From Flavobacteriales bacterium (GTDB lineage: Bacteria > Bacteroidota > Bacteroidia > Flavobacteriales > Weeksellaceae): a stretch of 13,022 nucleotides of DNA. Of this stretch, positions 1 through 6,999 are shown piece after piece. The DNA is taken from contig CAAGLV010000003.1 of the NCBI GenBank assembly GCA_900770875.1, positions 1 to 13,022 on the forward strand, written 5' to 3'. The position numbers and the translations under genes are program-made. The first letter of the stretch is position 1; each line of letters opens with the position of its first letter. The notes beneath the pieces are model-generated. The model made no database searches, was not told the DNA's origin, and saw nothing but the letters and a program-made list of their open reading frames with translations.

Positions 1-42
1 GTAAATTTACGACTACAAAGAACGGAATATTTTTTTAGATAA
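1..42 (+). CDS. possible 3' end of an upstream gene (partial)
   Basis: Frame 1 is open from the window edge to a TAA at 40-42 and would encode a 13-residue tail, VNLRLQRTEYFFR. Frame 3 is also open, to a TAG at 36-38, so the frame is not certain. The tail is too short to recognise a family. If it is real, the upstream gene ends only 11 bp before hemH and the two may be co-transcribed, since no hairpin lies between them. It could equally be non-coding sequence. Confidence 0.3.
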   Translation, partial: VNLRLQRTEYFFR

Positions 43-53
43 AAATAATATAA

Positions 54-1040
54 ATGAGTAAAGGAATTTTATTAGTAAACTTAGGTTCGCCAGATTCTAC
101 AAATGTTGAAGATGTTAGAACGTATTTACGCGAATTTTTAATGGACGGAAAAGTAATCGACCAACCATGGATTATTCGTAAAATGATTGTAGAGTTATTT
201 ATTCTACCTAAACGTCCAATTCAGTCGGCAGAAGCTTACAAAAAAATTTGGATGGAAGAAGGTTCTCCTTTAATTATTTATTCGAAAATTTTACAACAAA
301 AAGTGCAAGAACAAATGGATATCCCTGTTGGATTAGCCATGCGCTATAAAAATCCATCGATCGAATTTGGAATTCAAGAATTATACGATAAAGGTGTTCG
401 CGATATTTTAGTAATTCCGTTGTATCCGCAATATACAATGTCGACAACAGAAACTGTTGCAGATAAAGTATTAGAAATTCAGAAAAAGAAATTTAGCGAT
501 GTAAATGTTCAGTTTATCAAAGCATTTTACAATCATCCCGATTATATTAAGGTTTTAGGCGATTCGATAAAAGATCAATTACCAGAAGATTATGATAAAT
601 TATTATTCTCTTATCACGGAATTCCTGAGCGACACGATAAAAAAGCATTACGATCTGCTAAAATTAGTGGATTACCAATCGAAACTTATCGTAATCAATG
701 TTTAGAAACATCGCGTTTAGTTGCTGAATATTTAGAGTTACCAGAAGAAAAATATTACACTTCGTTTCAATCGCGTTTAGGTCGCGATCCTTGGATTAAA
801 CCTTATACAGACGAAACGCTAGAAAAATTCCCCGAAAATAATGGTGTAAAAAAATTAGCTGTTTGTACACCTGCTTTTGTTGCCGACTGTTTAGAAACTT
901 TGGAAGAAATTTCGATGGAAGGAAAAGAAGAATTTTTAGAAGCCGGAGGAGAAACATTTACTTATATCCCTTGTTTAAACGATCGCCAAGATTGGATTGA
1001 TGTATTAGTAAAATGGTGTCGAGGTTGGCAAAATAATTAA
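54..1040 (+). CDS. hemH: ferrochelatase
   Basis: Inserts ferrous iron into a porphyrin ring at the last steps of haem synthesis, in the cytoplasm or at the inner membrane face. The 328-residue length is normal for the family. It opens with the family's N-terminal LLVNLGSPDS (residues 6-15). The RYKNPS segment (97-102) and the porphyrin-pocket stretch IPLYPQYTMSTTETV (121-135) follow. SYHGIPERH (186-194) holds the presumed catalytic His188, and SFQSRLGRDPW (237-247) is present. CTPAFVADCLETLEEI (271-286) carries the conserved acid, Glu281, that pairs with the histidine in metal insertion. The ATG at 54 gives a start fully in line with family N-termini. No other haem gene is visible, although the edge hides what lies upstream. 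Diderm bacteria normally use protoporphyrin IX as substrate; that part is inferred from taxonomy. Confidence 0.96.
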   Translation: MSKGILLVNLGSPDSTNVEDVRTYLREFLMDGKVIDQPWIIRKMIVELFILPKRPIQSAEAYKKIWMEEGSPLIIYSKILQQKVQEQMDIPVGLAMRYKNPSIEFGIQELYDKGVRDILVIPLYPQYTMSTTETVADKVLEIQKKKFSDVNVQFIKAFYNHPDYIKVLGDSIKDQLPEDYDKLLFSYHGIPERHDKKALRSAKISGLPIETYRNQCLETSRLVAEYLELPEEKYYTSFQSRLGRDPWIKPYTDETLEKFPENNGVKKLAVCTPAFVADCLETLEEISMEGKEEFLEAGGETFTYIPCLNDRQDWIDVLVKWCRGWQNN

Positions 1041-1066
1041 GCATACATTATCCGTTAAAAATAATT

Positions 1067-1116
1067 AAATATCTTTGTTTGAAATTTTACGATTTTAAAT
1101 AAAGATATTTTTTTTT
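1067..1116 (+). terminator. weak hairpin and T-run after hemH
   Basis: AAATATCTTT (1067-1076) and AAAGATATTT (1101-1110) are a perfect 10-bp inverted repeat around a 24-nt loop, with T continuing to 1116. The stem is AT-rich (one G-C pair) and the loop is long, so termination may be inefficient. The left arm overlaps the likely promoter of the next gene. Confidence 0.45.
1070..1077 (+). promoter_or_regulatory. -7 element of the DUF3078 pair
   Basis: TATCTTTG matches the Bacteroidota -7 consensus TAnnTTTG exactly. It lies 42 bp before the ATG at 1120. No good TTTG/TTG -33 element is seen 17-23 bp upstream, so the call rests on the -7 match and position. Confidence 0.45.
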
Positions 1117-1119
1117 GGA

Positions 1120-2223
1120 ATGAGGTTTATTATTTCTGCCATTTTCATTTTCGCTTCAATATTTACATCTGCCCAATTTTTAGATACCAATGGAAATCTA
1201 ATTATTGACGGTAGAAAATATTTAAAATCTAAAGTGGATACTACTGGCAGAAAGTCTGGTTGGGAAATTTACGGAGCAAATACTTTAACAATTAATCAAA
1301 ACTCATTTTCTAATTGGATTTCTGGAGGAGAAAATTCGGTTTCGTTTATCGCCAAGATTGATTACGAATTTAATTATCGTAAAAAAAGAAACTTATGGGA
1401 CAATCGTGCGATTATGGAATATGGTTTTCTTGATAATAAAACCAACGGAACACGCAAAACTTCCGACAACATAAATATTACTTCGTCTTATGGTTATTTA
1501 TGGAAAAAAAATTGGTACCTAACAGCCTCGGTTAACTTACGCTCGCAATTTGCGCCTGGTTATGATTATGGTACAACACCAAAAACCTTAAAATCTAATT
1601 TATTTTCGCCAGCTTATGTATCTATAGGAGTCGGGGCAAATTATAATCCAGATAAAAATTATTCTATCAGCATACATCCAATTACATCAAGAACTACAAT
1701 TGTTGCTGATAAACGCTTACAGAAAAAAGGAAATTACGGTTTATTAAAAGACGACGAGCTTCTTTACTTTGAAATTGGTGCTTATGTAGGTGCTCGCTAT
1801 AAATTTAAAATTGTAGAAAATGTTACCTACGATAACAACATTGGTTTATTTTCTAATTATGGTAAAAAACCATTAAATATAGACCTTGTTTACTCGGGAG
1901 TTTTAAACATGAAAATTAATAATTTCATGACAACACAATTAACCTTAAACGTTGCTTACGACGAAGACCAAATTAAACGTACACAATTTAAGCAAACCTT
2001 TGGTGTTGGGCTAACTTATAAATTTGATAACTTAAAGCAAAATAAAAAACGAAAGGAGAAAAAAGAATTAATCGAACCCATTTTAAATATTCAAAAATCT
2101 CCCTATATTGTTGATCATAAAAAAATTAATCCTAGAGATTATTTAAAAGTATTTGAAAAAAATGAAGTTTCGCCCTCCTCTACCTACATAAAATCAGAAA
2201 CAATTTTTAATCAATTTTATTAA
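1120..2223 (+). CDS. DUF3078 protein, first copy
   Basis: A 367-residue exported protein of unknown function. An uncleaved hydrophobic N-terminus (about residues 2-16) ends in TSAQ, a good signal peptidase I site after residue 18 or 19. The body shows the DUF3078 hallmark NSFSNWISGGENS (61-73), then DYEFN and LWDNR (81-96). Alternating hydrophobic and polar strands with many aromatic residues follow, and YKFDN sits at 300-304. This pattern suggests an outer-membrane beta-barrel, which is inference. It aligns almost without gaps to the next gene, including an identical AYVGARYKFKI at 221-231 in both. Unlike its neighbour it carries a lysine-rich C-terminal tail (about 305-367) and ends in aromatic FNQFY. 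It lies 16 bp before the second copy with no hairpin between, so the two are probably co-transcribed. There is no Shine-Dalgarno sequence. Confidence 0.88.
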   Translation: MRFIISAIFIFASIFTSAQFLDTNGNLIIDGRKYLKSKVDTTGRKSGWEIYGANTLTINQNSFSNWISGGENSVSFIAKIDYEFNYRKKRNLWDNRAIMEYGFLDNKTNGTRKTSDNINITSSYGYLWKKNWYLTASVNLRSQFAPGYDYGTTPKTLKSNLFSPAYVSIGVGANYNPDKNYSISIHPITSRTTIVADKRLQKKGNYGLLKDDELLYFEIGAYVGARYKFKIVENVTYDNNIGLFSNYGKKPLNIDLVYSGVLNMKINNFMTTQLTLNVAYDEDQIKRTQFKQTFGVGLTYKFDNLKQNKKRKEKKELIEPILNIQKSPYIVDHKKINPRDYLKVFEKNEVSPSSTYIKSETIFNQFY

Positions 2224-2239
2224 CACCAAAACCAACCCT

Positions 2240-3268
2240 ATGAATAAATTAATTAAACCGTTAGCTGTTACACTACTACTTTCGGGTATTGCATTTGCGC
2301 AAGAAGTTAAAGACGGAAACGTTTCTACTGATAGCCGTAGATATTTAAAAGATCAAAAATTTGATGGACGTACCGAAGGTTGGTTAATTACCGGAAATAA
2401 CTCGTTGTTATTTGCACAAAATGCATTTTCTAATTGGATTGCTGGTGGAGTAAATTCTATCGCTTTAAACGCTAATGTCGACTACGAGTTTAACCTTACA
2501 CGAGGAAAAAAAATATGGGATAATCGCCTAATACTTGCTTATGGAATACAAAGCAATAAAGGCGAAAACACTAAAAAAACAAACGACATCATCGATTTAA
2601 ATTCTTCGTACGGATATAAAGTTGCACCTAATTGGTATATGGTTGCCGCTTTAAATTTTAAAACTCAATTTACCGACGGATACGACGAAACAAAAACACC
2701 ACGCGAAAAAATATCAAACTTTATGGCTCCAGCTTACTTAAGTTTTGGAATTGGTATGGACTATAAACCAAACGATAATTTTCAGGTAAATTTACATCCA
2801 TTTACAACTCGTACAACTTTTGTTTTAGATAAAGATTTACAACGAAAAGGAGTTTATGGCTTAAAAAATGATGGCGATAACACCGTGTTCGAATTTGGTG
2901 CATATGTTGGTGCACGATACAAATTTAAAATCATGGAAGGCATTACCTACGATAATCGCATAGGGATTTTTAGCAATTATTTAAAACAACCATTTAATAT
3001 GGATATCGCTTATTGGGGATTATTAGATTTAAAAGTAAATAAATTTATTTCGGCACAAGTTACATTAAATCTATTGTACGACGAAGATCAAATTAAAAAG
3101 ACACAAATTAAACAAACCTTAGGAATTGGCTTAAGTTATAAATTTGATAACAAACCAAAAGAAACAACTGTTGCATTGCAAAATAACAACATTACAGAAG
3201 AAGCAATTCAACCCGAAATAGCATTTTCAACACCAGCAATAAATCAATCCGAAATTTTATCGCAGTAA
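2240..3268 (+). CDS. DUF3078 protein, second copy
   Basis: A 342-residue paralogue of the preceding gene, also of unknown function. The signal peptide covers residues 1-20 and ends at IAFA-QE. NAFSNWIAGGVNS lies at residues 61-73, exactly the same register as the first copy, and IWDNR at 92-96. By eye the two proteins match at 11/20 positions in 61-80, 16/20 in 221-240 and 15/20 in 281-300, then diverge after YKFDN (300-304). The tail here is short, acidic and polar and ends in ILSQ, so it lacks the aromatic terminal residue often seen in outer-membrane barrels. An envelope or outer-membrane location is inferred from the signal peptide and strand pattern. The start at 2240 is the only one that gives a complete signal peptide. 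Confidence 0.9.
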   Translation: MNKLIKPLAVTLLLSGIAFAQEVKDGNVSTDSRRYLKDQKFDGRTEGWLITGNNSLLFAQNAFSNWIAGGVNSIALNANVDYEFNLTRGKKIWDNRLILAYGIQSNKGENTKKTNDIIDLNSSYGYKVAPNWYMVAALNFKTQFTDGYDETKTPREKISNFMAPAYLSFGIGMDYKPNDNFQVNLHPFTTRTTFVLDKDLQRKGVYGLKNDGDNTVFEFGAYVGARYKFKIMEGITYDNRIGIFSNYLKQPFNMDIAYWGLLDLKVNKFISAQVTLNLLYDEDQIKKTQIKQTLGIGLSYKFDNKPKETTVALQNNNITEEAIQPEIAFSTPAINQSEILSQ

Positions 3269-3287
3269 CATATAAATTTTACTTTAA

Positions 3288-3330
3288 TTTATTTGTATTT
3301 TAGCTTACAAAGCAAATAAACACAAATAAA
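3288..3330. repeat. CAAATAAA direct and inverted repeats before hutI
   Basis: CAAATAAA occurs twice, at 3313-3320 and 3323-3330, exactly 10 bp apart and ending at the hutI ATG. Its inverse, TTTATTTG, is at 3288-3295. The copies could form a weak RNA stem or mark a helical-turn operator, but low sequence complexity is a fair explanation. Confidence 0.3.
3296..3303 (+). promoter_or_regulatory. weak -7-like element before hutI
   Basis: TATTTTAG differs from TAnnTTTG at one position and sits 27 bp before the ATG at 3331, about the distance expected. No -33 element is clear, and no terminator separates hutI from the DUF3078 pair, so read-through is equally possible. Confidence 0.25.
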
Positions 3331-4563
3331 ATGAAACTCATAGGTCCTTTCAAACAAATAATTACATTAGCAAACATCCCCTTAAAAGGCCCAATTAAAG
3401 ACGAAAATCTACAAATAATAACTAACGGTGGTATCTTAATAAACCAAGATACCATTGTTGCTTTAGACGATTTTTTTGCGCTACAAAAACAACATCCAAA
3501 AGCCGAATTGCACCCAATAACAACAGATCAGGTTGCAGTACCAGGATTTATCGATTCGCATACCCACATTTGTTTCGGAGGCAAAAGAGCAAAAGATTTT
3601 GCCATGCGATTAAACGGAAAAAGTTATATCGAAATTGCCGAAAGTGGCGGAGGAATATGGTCTACAGTTTTACAAACACGTAGTAAAACCGCAGACGAGT
3701 TAAAAGATATTACTTTAAAAAATGCCAATAAATTAATCGAAAACGGAACAACGACTGCCGAAGTTAAAAGTGGTTATGCCCTTTCGATTAAAGACGAAAT
3801 AAAAATGCTCGAAGGTATTAATCTTGCCAACCAAGAATGCGAGATAGATTTGATTCCTACATTTTTAGGCGCACACATGAAACCCAAAGATTTCGACGGA
3901 AGCAATCAAGAATATTTAGAAACCTTAGTACATAAAGTTTTCCCTAAATTAAAAGATAAACAACTAACCAATCGCGTAGATATTTTTGTAGAACAATCTG
4001 CTTTTAATATAAAAGAAGGCGATTACTTTTTAGATCGAGCAAAGAAATTTGGATTCGATTTAACTGTACATGCCGATCAATTTACACCAGGCGGAAGTCA
4101 ATTAGCCATAAAACATAAAGCACTAAGCGCTGATCATTTAGAATTTTCGGCCGAAAAAGAAATCCGAGAATTAGCTTTTTCTGATGTCGTTGCAACTGTT
4201 TTACCAGGTGCATCAATTGGTTTAGGAATACAATTTGCACAAGCACGCAAATTATTAGACGCAGGATGTTGCGTTGCCATTGCTTCGGATTGGAATCCTG
4301 GTTCGGCACCAATGGGCGATTTATTAACACAAGCCTCTATTTTAGCAACATTTCAAAAACTATCAACAGCCGAAGTATTAGCTGCCATTACATTTAGAGC
4401 GGCAAAAGCCCTAAATTTAACCGACAGAGGTAAATTAGAAGTTGGGTTAAAAGCCGATTTCATCAGCTTCCCAACCAACGAATACCAAGATATCATCTAC
4501 CATCAAGGGCAATTAAAGCCCGATTTTGTATGGAAAAATGGAAACTTAATTCATCAAAAATAA
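3331..4563 (+). CDS. hutI: imidazolonepropionase
   Basis: Hydrolyses 4-imidazolone-5-propanoate to N-formimidoyl-L-glutamate, the third step of histidine breakdown, in the cytoplasm. The 410 residues fit the amidohydrolase-fold HutI family. PGFIDSHTHICFGG (71-84) contains the metal-binding His77 and His79. The family block AMRLNGKSYIEIAESGGGI (91-109) comes next. KSGYAL (146-151), GAHMKP (180-185), VHADQF with His247 (246-251), ADHLEF with His269 (267-272) and IASDWNPGSAPMG with Asp320 (317-329) complete the active site. The Gln after HAD is common in the family and is not a defect. No hutH, hutU or hutG gene lies nearby, so the pathway genes must be dispersed or absent; which one cannot be told from this window. 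A strong terminator follows. Confidence 0.96.
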   Translation: MKLIGPFKQIITLANIPLKGPIKDENLQIITNGGILINQDTIVALDDFFALQKQHPKAELHPITTDQVAVPGFIDSHTHICFGGKRAKDFAMRLNGKSYIEIAESGGGIWSTVLQTRSKTADELKDITLKNANKLIENGTTTAEVKSGYALSIKDEIKMLEGINLANQECEIDLIPTFLGAHMKPKDFDGSNQEYLETLVHKVFPKLKDKQLTNRVDIFVEQSAFNIKEGDYFLDRAKKFGFDLTVHADQFTPGGSQLAIKHKALSADHLEFSAEKEIRELAFSDVVATVLPGASIGLGIQFAQARKLLDAGCCVAIASDWNPGSAPMGDLLTQASILATFQKLSTAEVLAAITFRAAKALNLTDRGKLEVGLKADFISFPTNEYQDIIYHQGQLKPDFVWKNGNLIHQK

Positions 4564-4568
4564 ATTTT

Positions 4569-4603
4569 AAAAGCGAACTCTATTTTTAAAGTTCGCTTTT
4601 TTT
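4569..4603 (+). terminator. intrinsic terminator after hutI
   Basis: AAAAGCGAACT (4569-4579) pairs perfectly with AGTTCGCTTTT (4590-4600) around a 10-nt loop, and T continues to 4603. It starts 6 bp after the hutI stop codon. Confidence 0.9.
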
Positions 4604-4611
4604 ATCCTCAA

Positions 4612-4630
4612 AAACCATCGATAAACCATC
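4612..4630. repeat. AAACCATC direct repeat upstream of yicC
   Basis: AAACCATC occurs at 4612-4619 and 4623-4630, start to start 11 bp, about one helical turn. It lies some 35-50 bp before the -7 element of yicC, a suitable place for an activator site. No regulator is known and the match could be chance. Confidence 0.3.
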
Positions 4631-4662
4631 AAACAATACACAAGCATTATCTAAAATTGTTG

Positions 4663-4670
4663 TACTTTTG
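4663..4670 (+). promoter_or_regulatory. -7 element of yicC-gmk
   Basis: TACTTTTG is an exact TAnnTTTG match ending 24 bp before the ATG at 4695. A transcript starting about 5-8 bp downstream would have a leader of under 20 nt. The -33 region is not recognisable. Confidence 0.5.
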
Positions 4671-4694
4671 ACGGATATAAAAACTCGATTTTTT

Positions 4695-5555
4695 ATGATC
4701 GCATCAATGACTGGCTATGGTAAATCAATTTTAGAATTACCAGAAAAAAAAATAACGATAGAAATTCGTTCATTAAACAGCAAAACTTTAGATTTAAATA
4801 CACGTATTCCTTCTTATTATCGTGAGAAAGAGTTAGAAATCAGAAATATCATTTCAGAAAAAGTACAACGCGGAAAAGTTGATTTTTCGATGCAAGTTGA
4901 GCTTAATGCTGCTGCACGTTCGCAAAAATTAAATGCCGATTTAATTAAATCTTACATTGCAGATTTTAAACAAATTACTCCAGAAATTTCTGAAGCCGAT
5001 TTATTACCTGTTGTAATGCGAATGCCTGATGTAATGAATTTTTCGCAAGATGATTTATCCGAAGAAGAATGGAATGCGATTAGAAATACTGTTTTAGATG
5101 CAATAAATGCATTAAATCAATACCGCTTCGACGAAGGAAATGTTTTAGAAAAAGAATTGGTAAACTACGTACAAAATATCTTAAATCTTTTAACTGAAGT
5201 TGAACCTTTTGAAGGCGAAAGAATTATTACAATTAAAGAACGATTTACAAAACGTTTAGAAGATTTAAAAGCCGAAATCGATCAAAATCGTTACGAACAA
5301 GAAATGATCTACTTTTTAGAAAAATTAGACATTACTGAAGAAAAAGTACGATTGAAAAATAACTGCGAATACTTTATTCAAGAGATTCATCAACCCAACT
5401 CTAACGGTAAAAAACTAGGTTTTATTTCGCAAGAAATTGGACGCGAAATAAACACTTTAGGTTCGAAATCAAATCATGCCGAAATGCAAAAAATTGTAGT
5501 ACAGATGAAAGACGAACTAGAAAAAATTAAAGAACAATCGTTAAACGTTTTATAA
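4695..5555 (+). CDS. yicC: YicC/YloC-family endoribonuclease
   Basis: A 286-residue member of the YicC/YloC family. Characterised members are cytoplasmic endoribonucleases, and in E. coli the protein takes part in small-RNA turnover; which RNAs this one cuts is unknown. It begins MIASMTGYGK, the family signature N-terminus, followed by EIRSLNSKTLDLNTRIP (23-39). The C-terminal DUF1732 part includes EKLDITEEKVRLK (209-221) and KKLGFISQEIGREINTLGSK (239-258). It ends in the typical helix with NHAEMQKIVVQMKDELEKI (260-278). A reading frame extends upstream to a TTG at 4668, but that codon lies inside the -7 element, so the ATG at 4695 is chosen. Guanylate kinase follows 7 bp after the stop and is surely co-transcribed; this pairing is widespread. 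Confidence 0.93.
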   Translation: MIASMTGYGKSILELPEKKITIEIRSLNSKTLDLNTRIPSYYREKELEIRNIISEKVQRGKVDFSMQVELNAAARSQKLNADLIKSYIADFKQITPEISEADLLPVVMRMPDVMNFSQDDLSEEEWNAIRNTVLDAINALNQYRFDEGNVLEKELVNYVQNILNLLTEVEPFEGERIITIKERFTKRLEDLKAEIDQNRYEQEMIYFLEKLDITEEKVRLKNNCEYFIQEIHQPNSNGKKLGFISQEIGREINTLGSKSNHAEMQKIVVQMKDELEKIKEQSLNVL

Positions 5556-5562
5556 TATTAAA

Positions 5563-6129
5563 ATGAACAAAGGAAAATTAATCGTATTCTCGGCACCTTC
5601 GGGAGCAGGAAAAACAACCTTAGTAAAACATGCTTTACAATCGTTAGATAATATCCAGTTTTCTATCTCTTGTACAACACGCGAAAAAAGAGAAGGCGAA
5701 GAACACGGTAAAGATTATTACTATCTAACACCAGAAGAATTTAAAGCAAAAATTGCACAAGACGAGTTTGTAGAATACGAAGAAGTTTACACCAATAATT
5801 TTTACGGAACATTAAAATCAGAAGTAGAACGAATTACAGCAAGTGGAAAATCGGTAATTTTTGATATTGATGTTATTGGAGCTTTAAACATCAAAAAAAT
5901 CTACGGAGACCAATGTTTAACTGTTTTTGTACATCCACCTTCGTTAGAAATTTTAAAAGAACGTTTAATTTCTCGCAATACCGAAAGCGAAGATAAATTA
6001 AAACAACGCATCGATAAAGCTGGAATCGAAATGGAAACTGCTCCTAAATTCGATCAAATTCTTTGGAACGATAATCTAGATATCGCTAAAGATGAAACTT
6101 TAGAAATTATCGAGAATTTTATCTCATAA
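5563..6129 (+). CDS. gmk: guanylate kinase
   Basis: Phosphorylates GMP to GDP with ATP in the cytoplasm, feeding GTP and dGTP synthesis. The 188-residue length is standard. The P-loop APSGAGKTT (11-19) binds ATP through Lys17. SISCTTREKREGE (34-46) holds Arg40 and Arg43, which contact the GMP phosphate, and VEYEEVYTNNFYG (70-82) carries the Glu and Tyr residues of the GMP pocket. FDIDVIGALNIK (100-111) is the Walker B region, and the lid ERLISRNTESEDKLKQRI (133-150) follows. It is the second gene of the yicC unit and ends at a strong terminator 8 bp downstream. In many Bacteroidota nadD follows gmk; here it does not. Confidence 0.97.
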   Translation: MNKGKLIVFSAPSGAGKTTLVKHALQSLDNIQFSISCTTREKREGEEHGKDYYYLTPEEFKAKIAQDEFVEYEEVYTNNFYGTLKSEVERITASGKSVIFDIDVIGALNIKKIYGDQCLTVFVHPPSLEILKERLISRNTESEDKLKQRIDKAGIEMETAPKFDQILWNDNLDIAKDETLEIIENFIS

Positions 6130-6137
6130 TAAATAAC

Positions 6138-6171
6138 AAAAGACGTTCGGTTTAATTGAGCGTCTTTTTTT
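6138..6171 (+). terminator. intrinsic terminator after gmk
   Basis: AAAAGACGTTC (6138-6148) pairs with GAGCGTCTTTT (6158-6168), 11 bp with one T-G wobble and a 9-nt loop. Ts follow to 6171. Confidence 0.88.
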
Positions 6172-6178
6172 ATATTCG
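6171..6178 (+). promoter_or_regulatory. candidate -7 element of the hydrolase pair
   Basis: TATATTCG differs from TAnnTTTG at one base and begins at the last base of the gmk terminator tail. It lies 23 bp before the TTG start at 6202. No -33 element is visible. Confidence 0.3.
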
Positions 6179-6201
6179 TTGGACAAAACAACTTAAATAT
6201 T

Positions 6202-6999
6202 TTGGAAACCGAATTCGTTAAAATTAATCAGCTTACTTACCATATTCAACAACATATAATCAATCCAAATCGTCCGACCATTATCTTTTTACACGATTCG
6301 TTAGGATCTGTAAAATTATGGCGCGATTTTCCCGAAAAATTAGCGCAGGCAACCAATTGTAATGCCTTAATTTATGATCGCGAAGGACATGGCGAATCGT
6401 CGGCTTTTAATATCACAAAAAGACCAATTAATTATTTAGAATTAGGTGCTGATACATTAAATCAAATTATACAACAGCTTAACTTAAATCAAATTATTCT
6501 TTTTGGACATAGCGACGGCGCAACTATCGCTTTACAATATGCAGCAAAATATCATACAAATTTAATTGCAACAATTGTAGAAGGCGTGCATGTTTTTGTT
6601 GAAGAAGAAACCTTAAACGGAATAAAAGAAGCTAAACAAGCACTTAAAACAACAAATCTTAAAGAACGAGTTGCAAAATATCATGGCGATAAAACCGAGC
6701 TGTTATTTAAATTATGGATGGAAACTTGGTTAAGCGACGAATACAGAAATTGGAATATAGAAAAAGAGATAAAAAACATACAATCTCCTATTTTAGTTTT
6801 CCAAGGTGAAAATGACGAATTTGGAACAATAGAACAAGTCGACAAAATAAAAACCAATGTAAATTGCAAAGTTGAGGATTATTTGATAAAAGATTGTGGA
6901 CATAATCCACATAAAGAACAACCCGAATTTACATTAAATACAACAACAAATTTTATAAAACAAAGCATTTTAAGCTATGATGAAACTATATCAAAATAA
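6202..6999 (+). CDS. alpha/beta hydrolase
   Basis: A cytoplasmic alpha/beta-hydrolase-fold protein of 265 residues; the substrate is not known. The oxyanion-loop motif LHDSLGS is at residues 30-36. The nucleophile elbow FGHSDGA (101-107) gives Ser104, GENDEFG (202-208) gives Asp205, and DCGHNPHKEQP (231-241) gives His234, so the triad is complete. The stretch YDREGHGES (58-66) is also typical. The only plausible start is TTG at 6202, since no in-frame ATG occurs before the conserved core and the leader would suit the -7-like site at 6171. There is no signal peptide. Its last 23 bases overlap the next gene, implying co-translation. Relatives include esterases, haloperoxidase-like enzymes and C-C bond hydrolases; none is favoured. 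Confidence 0.85.
   Translation: METEFVKINQLTYHIQQHIINPNRPTIIFLHDSLGSVKLWRDFPEKLAQATNCNALIYDREGHGESSAFNITKRPINYLELGADTLNQIIQQLNLNQIILFGHSDGATIALQYAAKYHTNLIATIVEGVHVFVEEETLNGIKEAKQALKTTNLKERVAKYHGDKTELLFKLWMETWLSDEYRNWNIEKEIKNIQSPILVFQGENDEFGTIEQVDKIKTNVNCKVEDYLIKDCGHNPHKEQPEFTLNTTTNFIKQSILSYDETISK

Noticed and set aside
4082..4330. Open frame on the - strand inside hutI
   Set aside because: It lies wholly within a clearly conserved gene, has no recognisable protein features and has no promoter.
3331..4563. Gln rather than Glu after HAD in HutI looked like a lost active-site residue
   Set aside because: HADQ/HAEQ is found in many functional imidazolonepropionases, and the other metal ligands are present.
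6681..6869. Small - strand frame inside the hydrolase gene
   Set aside because: Antisense shadow of conserved hydrolase codons, with no family resemblance.
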